64,000 bases of DNA, taken from NCBI GenBank assembly GCA_018806985.1, contig JADANN010000162.1, positions 1,633,501 through 1,697,500 on the forward strand. The letters run 5' to 3'. Below, in pieces: positions 46,861-58,399 of this stretch (position 1 is its first letter; every line of letters begins with the position of its first letter). The notes under the pieces are model-generated. The model saw only the letters and a program-made list of their open reading frames with translations. It had not been told where the DNA came from and searched no databases. The DNA comes from Angiostrongylus vasorum. Its lineage: Eukaryota > Nematoda > Chromadorea > Rhabditida > Metastrongylidae. The translations under genes were made by a program, and so were the position numbers.

Positions 46861-47837
46861 TCATCTCGGAAGAATGAGAAAACATGTTTGGTTGGTGAAT
46901 ATCTGCAAGCTCTACTTTTTCTCTGTTTATGAATTCAGTATGAGCTAAAATGTACCGGTTTAGGCTTGAAAGAGGCTACTATTTTAGAACCATACGCATT
47001 GAAATCACTGCATATCGTCACGAGTGCGTTGATTAAGACAAATGCAACAGTCGTTGATTTTGCGGAGGCCGAAAAAACAGTGATCTTGGCATTTTTTTAC
47101 TGTTTAATAGTGACGTAAGCACGATGATATTGGATTTCTCTACACTGAACGACAAATTTTCGACAGTTAGAGGACTTTTTTGAGTTGAGACTGAGAATAT
47201 TACGAACTTATAGAAGAGGTTTTAGTGCATTAGTGCACCGAGAAGACAGATCTTATGAGTTCTTTATAGTCGATGTTTGAGTAGTCGGGAAGGACACGAA
47301 CAGTTATGCCCTATAGGATCTACCGTGGGAAGCGATAAGTGTTGACGAGATGAAAACATTCGTTGGTTCCTGCCTCAAGATGAGGATTATTGCACTACCA
47401 CCAATGAAGGATTATCAAAGTGCAAATCCAGCCTTTCCACGCCATCTTGTTTCAGCCCTTTAATGACGAGGAGATTTGAGAGTTTGTTGGCAAATATCCG
47501 TTTTCTTTACAGCGCAACGTGTTACAGAGAAGGTTGTACAAGAATGCGGAACTACAATTCCGTTTTATACTGGTAACAATCCTTTCACAACTGTATATTT
47601 GCGATATTACGTAGTGATGGATTATGTGCTATTCGCAAGGTGAAGAATAGCATCTTTACGCCGTTAGTTGGTGCATGTGTCTTCCTTTGGTTGACTCATT
47701 TCACAGAAGGACCCAATGTGTCGATAGCTGTTGGAAGAACAAAGAAGTTATCCAAAAGTTATCCACCAAAAAGTTAAAGGGAGAGTTGACCGAAGCAATA
47801 CAATGGTGTTAAAGTGGAAGGGTAACATACGTGGATA

Positions 47838-48222
47838 CTTGGATACATGGACGGCCCGTCCTCATTGGTTGTGCGGCCCACAGCACAATTTCCATTTTTG
47901 GGAGTTTTGCTGGTTTAGCTATTGTGTTTCTCTCGAATTCCGTGGTTAACCTAGCCAAGATCTGCCCCAGGTCGTCACCACCACAGGCAGTCGCAGCCCT
48001 TGTGGACCAGAGCAAGATTTTCCACCATGCCACTAGTTTTATACCAGGACGGTGGTGGACCCTGGTATTGGTTTACTCTTATCTGGGCTTCCTGATGGAA
48101 ACGCCGCACTCCTTAGCTTGGGAGACCCTGCCGATGGGATGAATCCACCGGTTGTACATCGCGGCCCGACACCCAGGAGCACCTCCCAGCTACGATGAGG
48201 TGGTAAACCGTTGTGAGGGGGA
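47838..48222 (-). repeat. Family-B copy
   Basis: Minus copy: CCCGTCCTCATTGGTTGTGC to GGTAAACCGTTGTGAGG. Confidence 0.87.
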
Positions 48223-49709
48223 AAGGATAACATAGACACAAAAATATAATAGTGCTTGTGGGACGAGAACATTTCCCCACATTCTCATGGAAACCGTCTC
48301 AAGGCTAATGAGGGTTACAACCAAGAAAAAGCCTACTGTGAATAGAAGCGAACATTGGGGGACTCAACTGTACGGCTCTTCCTCCTTCTAGTCTTCTGAT
48401 TTTGGTAAACTATTGGAAGATATACATCTAGCAAAGCATACTCGTGAGATCCATAAACAGTACAAACGGGGAATATTGCTGGATGACTTCAAGATGGATG
48501 TCTACTTGCGCTACATTGCAAGCGGTAGCGCTTGGGCAACCACAACTTCTCCTTTCGTTGAAGAAAGCGGCACTATGATTCCGAAAAAATGGAGACGATG
48601 TGTAGAAAATTACAAGCCAATTACATAGCAGTATGATTGGAATTATCTAACGGTGGAATTAGGACTGACTTTCCGTACGAACAGTCAAAATAGGGAAGAT
48701 ACTGCATAGTCGAAGATCAGATGGCCCTGCATAAGATTCAAAAATAATGGCTGGTAGAAAGAATATCATGGATCGGACATCATGCGATATCAATCAACTA
48801 AACAAGCCACGATATCATGTGCAGACATTTTGAATATGAATATACAAGTGGTATTTGGTATGAAGCATGTAAGGTCCAGATTATTTGAGTGAAGAAAATC
48901 GGTCAACAACCTTGGCACACTACATTTACCACCGAAGAAAAAACGAAATGTGGTATGGAAATACTTGAACAGAATTGGATTAATGATTGGTGACTTTCAC
49001 GACTCACTTCGGAGAAATCAAGACAATATGAACGAAAGTTCTGAACAGACTGAATTTCTCAACTCACGTGAACTTCACCGCGGCATCGTAACGAAAGATG
49101 ATGCTTGTAATAAGGACTTGGTCCAGAGCGATTCGATCGGGAAGAATTCCCCTGAAAAAGCGGTCGTAATCTGGCGATTACTAACGTAAAAGTGGAAACA
49201 TAGATTATCGTATTATCCTTTTGACGCACCCGCCGCTCGCCATTGTTATTCCTTGGAGGCACAAGTTGAAGAAGATCTAAAAGTTCATTTCGTGGATCTA
49301 AATGAACACTGAAATGACCGTTTGTGCTGAGTCAGCAGTGAGTCAGTAATGGTAGAAAAGACAGCATGCTGTGATTTTCTTCTGCATCTCCTTTCCGGGA
49401 GTTTATTTTTTTCATGTGATTTCCGTGATACATTTTATGTTCAATTGATATTGACCTAAGATGTTTCGCAAGTTGTAGTCAGCAAAAACTTAATCTCTAT
49501 ACTTAGTAATTTAATACACAAGACCTCTTTCTGCACGAATTCATTCGTGTGGTTTGAATACAACGGTGATTACTTGAACCTCTGCTGTAGCTGCATACTA
49601 CAGCTCGAAATTTAAGCACATTTCCTCGCTATGATTAGACGTCAATGAATTGAAGAAACTTGTACAGTAGTAGTTGCAATATCTGGAGGAACTAAGCATG
49701 CATAAGGAG
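48223..49709. other. No gene identified
   Basis: Frames at 48413-48628 and 48950-49189 are open for 70-80 codons and Lys/Arg/Ser-rich, perhaps remnants of an old element. No motif recognised. Confidence 0.45.
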
Positions 49710-49795
49710 AGCGGGATAGCGTGGTGGCTAGTGACGCCGTCGACAGGAAAGAAAAGGCACTAGTTCGACCCCCACCGCAATGCTCTCCTACAATC
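49710..49795 (+). repeat. tRNA-like family-C relative
   Basis: GCGTGGTGGCTAGTGACGCC and CACTAGTTCGACCCCCACCG give an A box and a clean B box with family-C spacing. No cloverleaf acceptor pairing was seen, so not a functional tRNA. Confidence 0.5.
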
Positions 49796-50571
49796 CACAT
49801 CAGAACGTCTTAGTCAGGTTATCTTCAATATTGCAAGAAGAATTGGACTCAACCAGAATTGTACGACATTCATAAAGAAGATGAAACTTTCAAGCAAAAG
49901 CGGAAACAACCCGCGAATGTTCGATGATCACCGTGGACGATGAATGCGAGGGAAACGAATCGAATAATCGAATGGATTAAGTGCTGGGATGCGCATAGCA
50001 GATGTGATGACGGGTCATGTAAAAGAAAAAGCGTGTATACGTGCATACATACAATGCATCATCGCTGCGTGAAGTGCATCTTTGGGAACATTGTATGTGC
50101 TTGTCTGTTATCCCACCAATATTTGAATAATGTTCTAAACGCAAACATTTATATTACGATCTAGAATCTGTAACATTTGGGAAGTAAGTGCAAAGGTGAG
50201 ATATAATATGCAATAATACACGCACTCTCGCTGGTTTGACCTCATAACCAATGAACCAGTAGTTCCATACTTCCAAGGTTCGCAAATAGAGTTCTCTGGG
50301 AAAGCACCCTTCGATCCAGAAAGGCCTGCATCTGCGCATAGATGAAAAGTTGGAAACGCTCTAACAGATCTATTCTAGTTTTCCAAAGAACATCAAATCA
50401 ATCAGCATTCAACGACATTCATGAAGGCTAGGTCCTCAATGGCAACCAGGTCCAAATACAAGTATGAAGGCCATCGCTGACTACGGATGCAAGGCAACGA
50501 ATCGTATGGGACAACAGCTGTATTCTGCAAAATATACAAAGTCGTGTGATGTAGATAAAAAGCTGATATAG

Positions 50572-50775
50572 CCATAATGTTGCTGAGATATTTGCAAAAC
50601 TACGGACCGTCGGTATACGTGGTGGAGACCGAACACGCCATTACCTTTCCGGAGGGGAAACGCGTTAACTACCACACCATGCGGGTCTCTCATTTCGCCT
50701 GTCTCTTAGCCCTGTTACTGATCTATAGGCGGTGCCAGCAATCACTTCTCAGTGGGAATGAGCCGCAGAACTACT
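50572..50775 (-). repeat. Family-C solo copy
   Basis: TGCTGAGATATTTGCAAAAC through CCACACCATGCGGG and the AGCAATCAC end; minus orientation. Confidence 0.75.
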
Positions 50776-51329
50776 AATAAGATCTAATAAACACTTTTCG
50801 CGTGCCATTTGGAATGAGCATAACCTGCTACTCTTTCAATATATACTTTTTACAGATAACTTAAACACATCTATAACAACAATTCCGCAAACTATAAAAT
50901 TTCAGCTACGCAGACTATCTAAACACCTTTTGCAATTAGTGCTCGAATAATTCCTCAACTCTGACGGTCCAACAATTCCCAGTCGAAAGGATTACGCAAT
51001 AAGACATTTAATCACGTTTACGGGACTTCATGATTAACTCTCAGTCTATCCGTGTTTGAGTCTCTCTTACAAGATCTCAAATATCAATGAAAAACAATTC
51101 ATTGAAATGTACTTGCTTTGTGTACAAAACAGCAGCTGGCTCACTCCATAGTGATTACCACTGAAAATTCAATTGTCATGATGCACACATTTTATCGCAC
51201 TCGCCGCCTGCTCCATCATCACTTATTACTCGTATATGTTAAAAGCAAGGAGTAAGGGCTCATTAAATCATCTATCAAATGAAAACGATGCCAGCATTCC
51301 CCAAGATTTCAGGCTTATTTGTTACTGTA

Positions 51330-51442
51330 AAGGATAAAGGATTAACCATCCGGCTTTGATCAATCCCTGAGGGATGCAGCATGCATTCAACTTCAATAAG
51401 CATCTAAGAGGTGAATGAATGCGTATCTGGCCCTACAGTAAT
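51330..51442 (-). repeat. SINE-A copy, strongly 5'-truncated
   Basis: Only the tail third (TAAAGGATAAAGG to ATCTGGCCCTACAGTAA). About 60 bp from the last recovered KH exon. Confidence 0.78.
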
Positions 51443-51504
51443 TTCCGGATAGAACTGGAAAGATAAAAATAGAGGATATAAAAACAGATGAAGAAACTTG
51501 GTAC

Positions 51505-51702
51505 CTTTGCCCTGCGTTGTGTTATCTTTGTTAATGTAACGTGAATTGTATTTTTCATAAGAATAGCTTTGCGGTGATGAGTGTCTACTTCGATTTGCTG
51601 CACCCACAGCACGGAAGGATGCTCCATTTTCAGGAGTGTTCAGGTATGCTGATGAGTTTGTATCGATGGATGTTTCCATGCACTTACGTCTACTAGATGA
51701 AG
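51505..51702 (-). CDS. KH gene exon (Ser/Asn/Tyr-rich tail)
   Basis: Acceptor AAATTATAG was chosen over two nearer AGs because only it keeps frame: ASSSRRKCMETSIDTNSSAY and onward to NKDNTTQGK. The donor GCAAAG|GTACCA is moderate; the frame otherwise runs on about 25 hydrophobic codons to a stop. A last exon was not found. Confidence 0.75.
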
Positions 51703-54700
51703 CTATAATTTATCATATGTCAAATACAGTTAACTTTGTCCCAAAAAAAAAACTATTGCTCCTCATTTGAAAAACCACTTACCAGATGAAAAGTTCTCAT
51801 GCGAAACGATTGGAGATTCTACGGATTCTACCAACTGATCAGAAGCACTTGTGTTGTTAGAAATATTTCTTTCCAAGGAATGTGACGATGAAGGAACGGT
51901 AGGGGTAAGTATAGAAGGTAATGTGGGAAGAACAAGAGAGCATGGCTCCAATCGACACTAAAATATGTTAAACTAATGACGTAGAGAATAATGATGAATT
52001 TAACTTCTTAGTTAAAACTGGATTTGAAACAACGCATGAAAACTACATATACACACCTTAACGCCTTAAAAAGCAAAAGGCAAGAATAATCTGCAGTAAT
52101 CTAATCAATGCTTTCCTTCACTGATAGGTGAACATGAGCTTGTCATAAAAATTTATTTGGTTAACGATTCGGCCCTTCCGCCATATTAAGACCAGTAAAT
52201 AACTTTCCTCCCAAAGGTTTACTTCATCATCGCGGTTGGGAGGTGTTCCTGGATGTCGGGCTGCGCTGTACAGCTTGGGGATTCATCCCCCTCCTAGAAG
52301 GGTCTCCCTAGCCGAGCCCAGCGTTTCCATTAGGAAGCCCTGCTAAGAGTAAACCAACACAAGGATCCACAATCGTCCTGGTATCACACTAGTCGCATGA
52401 TAGCAAATCTCCCTCTGATCCACAAGGGCAGTGACTGCCTTTGGTGGTAACGATTTAGGGCAGACTTTGGCCTGGCAGACCTTTGGACTCCAGGGAACCA
52501 CAATGCCTAAACCAGCAAAACTCCGGAACAGAGATTATGCTGAGGCCCACACAACCAGTGAAGACGTGCCATCCAAGTATATGAGTAAGTAAGTAAGAAT
52601 AACTTTCAACCTTATCGATGAAACAAGGCAGTGGCTAGATTATTCATACCGAAATCGATAGTCGCTTGACAAAATTATATGTAACATTACGGAAAAGTTA
52701 TCTTACGTACCCCTGAAATTCACCTCACATGCATATTTAATGAGATCTGGGACAAGGGGCAGCATCTCAGCATAATCCGTTGGCGTTACCATAGGAATAT
52801 CATCCCCGCGTTTGAGTACACGTCTCATAACGGCATATAATGCGCCCACATTGTACTCACTTGTTCGAAGAGATATGTAGTGCTGAAATGGACAGACATC
52901 GAATTAAGAACAACTAGAATACTACAAAACAACAACACACCCTCGTTTGATCGCCTGGAAGAACCGTGACGGACTCCAGGTCTGAAGGTACAACGCTTAC
53001 GGAGACGCGAAGTAGTTCATCATAGAATTTTACCGTACGATTCTGAAAGCGATAATGGGAACTTGAAGAGACAAGTTTAACTGCTAAGTGCATAAATTGC
53101 ATGTTTCAAGGCCACAGAATTTCAATTCTTGAAAAAGTAAGAGAAAAAACATGCAAGTTATAACTGAGAATAACAACTTTGTCTTCTATTTTAGCGCGAA
53201 GGTCCTCATTTCCAGCATGAAAACATAGTTGCATAGGAAGCAGACCCTGTACAAAACGACGGGCTTTTAATATAGCTTCTGGTTGGCCAGTAAAGAAGAA
53301 GAAAAGAGTTTGTGGGAGTTCTTCCGACTGAGATGGGAAATGAAGTAATGCTTTAGTAAAACGAGATATAACAAGCTGAAAAGAAGCTTTTAGTGGTGGC
53401 TACTATACCATAAAAACTACACTCAAAGCAACATTGTAAATTTACCAGTTGGGCTCCGTCCGGTGTTCCTACAAGGTGGGACCGTTGAGCAGCTGGGACT
53501 TCTATGTGAGTAGAGAAAGAGACCTGAAGAAGACCTCGAAGTGGTTTAGAAATTTAAGAAGCATACTTGTATCGTCAAAATAAGATGGCTGAGAAAGCTA
53601 AGACATGGAAGACAACCATAACGATGCTGAGATAATCGCAAAAAGTTGGACTCCGGGTCAGATGGAACCACGATGGTTCCGGGGACTCGCGTATTACACA
53701 CTGCACCACGGATGCCCTTGCTTTGCGTTTCTCTCAGCTAGTTTTCTACCTAACGTGATCTGAGGGAGCACAAATGGCAAGAGTTAACAAACCTTTTCCG
53801 CCACGTCGGATGCGAAAAGTAGCTCGCGTAGGCGCTCACATGTTTCCAATAGTAAATGTTCCTCTCCAATGCGACCACTGATACGTATTACGGGGTCCTA
53901 AATAATTGTAGCTACTTGCAAGATAATTCCACGCAAGCAAAAACACATCACCTAAAAATGTCTGACATATGAGAGAATACCTTGAATGACTCTGACATAG
54001 AGTGAGGTAACGCTTGAATGAGAATGTTAGGAAAATTGAAGGAACCGTCCTGAGTTCTCTTTTCTAACCACTGATTTAGTCCGACGATGGCAACATCATC
54101 ACGTAGTTTTTCTGATACGGCGAACATCAGAACTACTGGGCAGAATTTCTAGATCATGGTAGTAATACAGATTTCTAGACTTTGAGATCAAAGCAACAAT
54201 TTCAAAATGTTTGCTATAAAGACAGAATATACCCTCAGTCGGAGCCGTGCTTCTTCAACGTTTGTGAGCTTGCCAGTGATTGTCACCTAAATATGTGTCA
54301 AACGATATTAGCTCAGGAATGGAGTCGCATTTATTAAGTACACAAGAAAAATTGCATGTGTAACTTCCACACAGCATATTCTCTCGTGAAATTCGTACTC
54401 ACTGCTTAGCTAACACGGATCCTTAGTATATGAATGGCACAAAATAGCGCAGTTTGACGTTACTCCTGCGTTCTCTATCCGTAGCCTCGGGAAAAAACGC
54501 GAAAAACGACATTCTACATTGGTCTATTTCAGAGCGTTGTAGGTGCGAAGCAAGAAGCAATCTCCATAGCATGTCGCGGACACTATTTTGATCCGATTCC
54601 TGATGCTACCCACAAAATGACTATATCGAAGTAGCAAGCATTGCCGTCTTGACTTGACCTTAAGCAGGAGTGTCTCTATCTGCGTTTTTTCATCTTGTTC

Positions 54701-56598
54701 ATTTCATATTACGGTTGTTCAGCACCAAGTAGTTGCTTAAGCAGGTGCAACACCTGTACTGAATTTTTGAAGCAGATCTAATTGACGTTAACACTGCGTG
54801 ATATAGAAATACCTGGTCGAATGAAGCGCACAAACATCCTGATGAGATGGATTGATACAATGCGTATGCATAATATTAAAATAAACAGTATAAAGGGAGT
54901 GAAATCTCACTTGATTCAGCTCTTCCACTCTTCTGTGTAATAAAAAAAGGATAAAACTCTCAGCGTTGATCAATCCCTGAGAGATTGACCATGCATTCCA
55001 CTTCATTAAGCATCGTTTGGAGGTGACTGAATGCAAATCTGGCTTTTGCAATGACTCGCGGTGGCCAACCGATGTATCCAGGCAATGCTGTTATCCTCCC
55101 AGACGGGTATGGCACCAATTTCCCGACCCCGAAGGGATGGCGGGCTCAGTGAGCCATGGGCGCGGCGATCGATTCCACGTATGCGTTGCAGGGCGCCTCC
55201 GACCACTGCGCCACATGCTTCCTATTTTATAATACCGTCCATATTATTCTGCTGGGGTGCGTGTAGCGCTAGCGGTCGGAGGCGCCCTGCAACACACATG
55301 GAGCCGATCACCGCGGCCCTGGCCACCAAGCTCTACATCCCTCCAGGGACGGCAAATTGATACCAAACTTGTCTGGGAGGATAGGAACACTGGCTCGATA
55401 CACTGGTAGGCCACCGCGAGTCATTGTAAAGACCAGATATGCGTTTAACCACCTCCAACGATGCCTAATGAAGTCGAACGCATGGCGCATCCATCAGGAA
55501 TAGATCAACGCCGAGAGCTTTATCATTTGTTATCCTTTTATTATTATGCTTAGAACAGCGCTAACGGAACTTTTTTGAAGTCTCTGATGAATTGTCACTT
55601 ATGATAGCCGCCCTTACTTTACTGTCCACAGAGTCATCCTTTAGTTTAATTCAAACAGCAAGAACTAAAAAATTTTTGAAGTGTAACGGAGCACAGTTAT
55701 AGATTGGGACTAACTTGGTGAATAAAGTCTGGATTATCCTCATGACGATCAGGAAACTGTATTATTGTATTTGTCTCGAACATTATATTTGCACAACTTT
55801 CCGTAGTGCTTCCGATTGTTCTTTTGGTGAACATTTCCTCGTAGTCGCTATACGTGACCTCCATTGTAAGGGTAACTCGCTCAATATCAACAGCGTCCTG
55901 AAAATGTATTGAGAAAAGTAGGCAATATTCCTGACTCAGATGGATTTGGGGGCCTCAACGATGGAGCGTGTAATACGCAAGCCCCCGGGAAAGGGTAATC
56001 GTGGTTCGATCTGGACCGGGGTCCACGTTTTGCGAATATCTCAGTATCGTTATGGATGAATATGCCTTTTGAAATGAAATTCCGTTATTGAAAGAATAAA
56101 AGAAGGCCTCGAGATGAGTGCTAGTAAGGCGAGTTCATAACAGACATTATTGTCGTACCAACCTGGTGCAGGCCAGCTGGCTTTATACTGCGATCGCGAT
56201 AGTGCTCGATGTCTGCTTGCCGTTTCAACTCATTTAGGAGGCGTTTACGCCTACTGTCGTCGATAGTCATCTAGACGCATGAAAACAGGATAACTTCTGT
56301 TTGATATGATCCAGAAAGCATCGAAAATTGGACAATGAGACTAGTGGCACGAAGTAATTGTCGGAAAACTACACAAAAACCAAGATGTTACCTTTGCCGA
56401 CTGTTGACTAATGTGAAAAAATTGCTCAGGCGGCTCGAGTATCTCTAGCAAGGAAGATTTGACAGTGTGATCAATCGATGGAAAGTTGTTCTCGATCAAC
56501 GATCCTATCGATAGCGTCATGAGCATCTCTATCGGCTGTAGATGAGGTGGAAGAGCTGCTGCGTGAGCCACAGGTAAACGAAATGAGTGTCGTCGTGC
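51505..56598 (-). CDS. Multi-KH-domain protein of the Bicaudal-C/GLD-3 family
   Basis: Eleven exons on the minus strand: 56598-56392, 56270-56163, 54286-54233, 54148-53981, 53897-53793, 53523-53446, 53375-53178, 53042-52941, 52882-52724, 51957-51783 and 51702-51505. All junctions keep frame, giving about 517 residues; both ends are incomplete. The middle repeats a KH-like pattern: VTITGKLTNVEEARLRLR, VIRISGRIGEEHLLLETCER and LFFFFTGQPEAILKARRFV are each the beta'-alpha' end of a KH fold. The GXXG loop is not intact; the nearest is VGTPDGAQL. BicC proteins have such KH arrays, and C. elegans GLD-3, which partners the GLD-2 poly(A) polymerase and binds FBF, has lost GXXG loops. The tail is Ser-rich with no SAM domain seen, which favours GLD-3 over BCC-1. 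gld-3 and rab-3 are, as I recall, both on C. elegans chromosome II. Likely role: cytoplasmic control of germline mRNA. Confidence 0.82.
51783..51957 (-). CDS. KH gene exon (Ser/Pro-rich tail)
   Basis: 58 codons plus one base, CRLEPCSLVLPTLPSILTPT and then a Ser-rich low-complexity stretch; acceptor TATTTTAG, donor TCTG|GTAAGT. Confidence 0.8.
52205..52600 (+). repeat. Family-B copy in KH gene intron
   Basis: Plus copy ending TATATGAGTAAGTAAGTAAG, in the intron between 52724 and 51957, antisense to the gene. Confidence 0.86.
52724..52882 (-). CDS. KH gene exon
   Basis: 53 codons, HYISLRTSEYNVGALYAVMR and onward to PDLIKYACE; acceptor CATTTCAG, donor GAG|GTGAAT. Followed by an 0.8-kb intron that contains a family-B repeat. 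Confidence 0.84.
52941..53042 (-). CDS. KH gene exon
   Basis: 34 codons, NRTVKFYDELLRVSVSVVPS then DLESVTVLPGDQTR; acceptor GCTTTCAG, donor AGG|GTGTGT. Confidence 0.84.
53178..53375 (-). CDS. KH gene exon
   Basis: 66 codons, LVISRFTKALLHFPSQSEEL, then FFFFTGQPEAILKARRFV and a Cys/His/Glu-rich end. The acceptor CTTTTCAG is strong; the donor AAA|GTTGTT is weak and could instead be three bases further on. Confidence 0.84.
53446..53523 (-). CDS. KH gene exon (degenerate GXXG region)
   Basis: 26 codons, VSFSTHIEVPAAQRSHLVGT then PDGAQL; aligns by eye with the YTDHSHIIGKGG region of BicC, with GTPDG in place of GKGGN. Acceptor TTCTTCAG, donor CTG|GTAAAT. Confidence 0.85.
53610..53790 (-). repeat. 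Family-C fragment in a KH gene intron
   Basis: GATGCTGAGATAATCGCAAA ... CTCTCAGCTAG ... GATCTGAGGGAGCACAAA; sense to the gene, within the intron between 53793 and 53523, ending next to the exon. Confidence 0.65.
53793..53897 (-). CDS. KH gene exon (IRISGRIGEE)
   Basis: 35 codons, DPVIRISGRIGEEHLLLETC and onward to SDVAEK; acceptor TTATTTAG, donor AAG|GTTTGT. Matches the IRVxGxxEQVxxAxExV pattern of BicC KH repeats. Confidence 0.86.
53981..54148 (-). CDS. KH gene exon
   Basis: 56 codons, KFCPVVLMFAVSEKLRDDVA and onward to SMSESFK; acceptor GATCTAG, donor AAG|GTATTC. Confidence 0.85.
54233..54286 (-). CDS. KH gene exon (VTITG strand-helix)
   Basis: 18 codons, VTITGKLTNVEEARLRLR, acceptor ATATTTAG, donor AGG|GTATAT. 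Classic end of a KH domain. Confidence 0.85.
54942..55535. repeat. Head-to-head SINE-A pair in KH gene intron
   Basis: Minus copy 54942-55222 and plus copy 55250-55535, with heads about 28 bp apart, both close to full length. Located in the 1.9-kb intron between KH exons 56163 and 54286. Confidence 0.88.
55930..56100 (+). repeat. Family-C fragment in a KH gene intron
   Basis: Contains GTGGTTCGATCTGGACC and TTTTGCGAATATCTCAG, matching the family core; antisense to the KH gene. Confidence 0.6.
56163..56270 (-). CDS. KH gene exon (basic helix)
   Basis: 36 codons, MTIDDSRRKRLLNELKRQAD and then ...SIKPAGLHQ; acceptor GCGTCTAG directly before ATG, donor CAG|GTTGGT. The ATG after an acceptor may allow a shorter trans-spliced isoform. 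Confidence 0.82.
56392..56598 (-). CDS. KH gene exon (N-terminal part)
   Basis: 69 codons, phase 0/0, acceptor TTCGTTGTAG, donor AAAG|GTAACA. Reads ARRHSFRLPVAHAAALPP, then IEMLMTLSIGSLIENNFPS and a helix ending HISQQSAK. Upstream exons are expected. Confidence 0.8.
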
Positions 56599-56977
56599 CT
56601 ACAACGAAGTAATGTTCAACTCCATATAAACGAGACCATTTCGAGGTTCAATCTGGTGTACCATGAAGAATAGTCGTCGAATAATTTCTCCTCTTATATT
56701 AATGATTAATTAGAAGACATCAATAAAGATTGGAAGCGTAGAATGAAAGGAATGAACCAACTATCGTGTGATGACCATCGCCTTCCCGCACGGCTCCTTC
56801 TATCATGCTGAAATATCCAAACGAACGCGATTATTGTTGACGTGAAAGATGAAGCATGAGAATTCGAACGGCTATCACTCGACTCTTTCGAAACAACATT
56901 TTAGCGCTGCCGGATCGTTAGCTCGGTCGGTGATAAAAACGAAAGGTCAGCAAGCACAAGAGATATACGAGCACACG

Positions 56978-57008
56978 GCTCTGAAGAAGGCGAATTCACC
57001 AAAATGTC
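56978..57008 (+). ncRNA. Hammerhead-like core, mutated copy
   Basis: GGCTCTGAAGAAGGCG then AATTCACCAAAATGTC: CTGAAGA intact, GAAA changed to AAAA. It lies 380 bp upstream of the first seen exon of the KH gene, on the opposite strand, in the 77-codon open stretch at 56849-57082. Confidence 0.4.
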
Positions 57009-57596
57009 AACAATCGCCTAAGAACAACAACAAGCACACGAGAGAGACAACTCTGACAGTAGCAACACAGTCGGTTTCCTAGTTAACTACTGATTCAGAA
57101 TAATCATGAGCAATAACAAATCATAAAATCAAATTCCACGAAAAAGCCGACCGGAAGGGGGCAACGGAAAGCAACACTCTTCGGGTTCCATACGAAACCA
57201 AAGGGTGTACACGACAGGTTTCTATGTTTAAATAAAATAAACGGCTATGGGCCCGTAAATTTTCGATGGAAACTCACCACATAACGGACGCCTAATGTTT
57301 CCCAAATGTAAGGAACCCGTCCCTCCTTACACGCTTATTATAGAAAATGGTTTAGAGAAACGTTTAGTAAGTACTCTTATAGCTAGTTCAGTCCTAAATA
57401 CCTAAAGAAAGCAAATTCAACTTGCTCAAACGGTATAGCAGAAGATGAAGAGATGGTGTTGGACGTCTTCAGTAGAATCATAATGATTACCCTCTTCAAT
57501 CACTCATATCTACCACAAAAATGGGAAATCTTGGACTGTGTACAAACCCAACAATGCTCAAAATCCCATAGAAATCTTATTCTGTGAATACGACAT

Positions 57597-57975
57597 CTTC
57601 GATACATGGATGGCCTTTCCTCACTGGTTGTGCGGCCCCCCAGCATAATTTCCACTTTTTTTTTCAGAGTTTTACCTGTTTAGCCATTGTGGTTCCCTGG
57701 TCAGCCAGGCTAAAGTCTGCCCCAGGTCGTCGCCACCACAGGCAGCCGCCACCCTAGTGGATCAGAGGTAGATTTGCCACCATACTATTTTGATATAAGG
57801 ACGATGGTGGATCCCGCTATTGGTTTACTCTTAGCTAGGCTTCCTGGTGGAAACGTCATACTCCTTCTCAGTTTGGAGGACGATGCCGAGGGATGAATAC
57901 CCCGCTGTTCATCGCAGCCCGACACCCAGGAACATCTAGAAGCCGAGATAAGGTGGCTAAGCGTTGAGAGATCTG
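57597..57975 (-). repeat. Family-B copy
   Basis: Minus copy from GATACATGGATGGCC to AGGTGGCTAAGCGTTGAG. Confidence 0.85.
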
Positions 57976-58225
57976 AATTGTGTGAATACATCGCAGTTTA
58001 AATACCATTAGACTGCTTTCTTCTGTGCAATTTTACACCTCCCTAAAGTTTAGGATCCTTCTTCGTCACTTCTGCTAAGATGCAGATAGAACCGCACTTG
58101 AAGCCATATGATGAAATCGTCTAAGGACACAAATGAAACGTTCGAAGAGCACTGTAGACGGTGAACGCGAGGGAAACGGACTGAATGCAAGTATTGCCAT
58201 CCGCACAGTACGTGCGACGACGGCT

Positions 58226-58390
58226 CGTGTAACAGTAGTAATAATAACAGTGATAATAATAACAGTGATAATGATAACAATAAAAGTAACAATTATGACA
58301 ATAACAATAACGACGACGACGATCGTAACAATTAACGATAACAACAATGATAACAGTAATACTAACAACAATGATAACAATGATGAATAG
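58226..58390. repeat. Imperfect AAC/AAT/GAT triplet tract
   Basis: A run of AATAAC, GATAAT, AACAAT and a short GAC run, with GTAACA interruptions; open in several frames as a result. Confidence 0.9.
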
Positions 58391-58399
58391 GTTCACCTC

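Noticed and set aside
49710..49795. Candidate tRNA gene with A and B boxes.
   Set aside because: No acceptor-stem pairing or anticodon arm found; it matches the family-C repeat core.
58121..58396. Minus-strand hydrophobic frames rich in Leu/Ile/Val that look like membrane segments.
   Set aside because: Produced by the AAC/AAT/GAT triplet tract read on the other strand.
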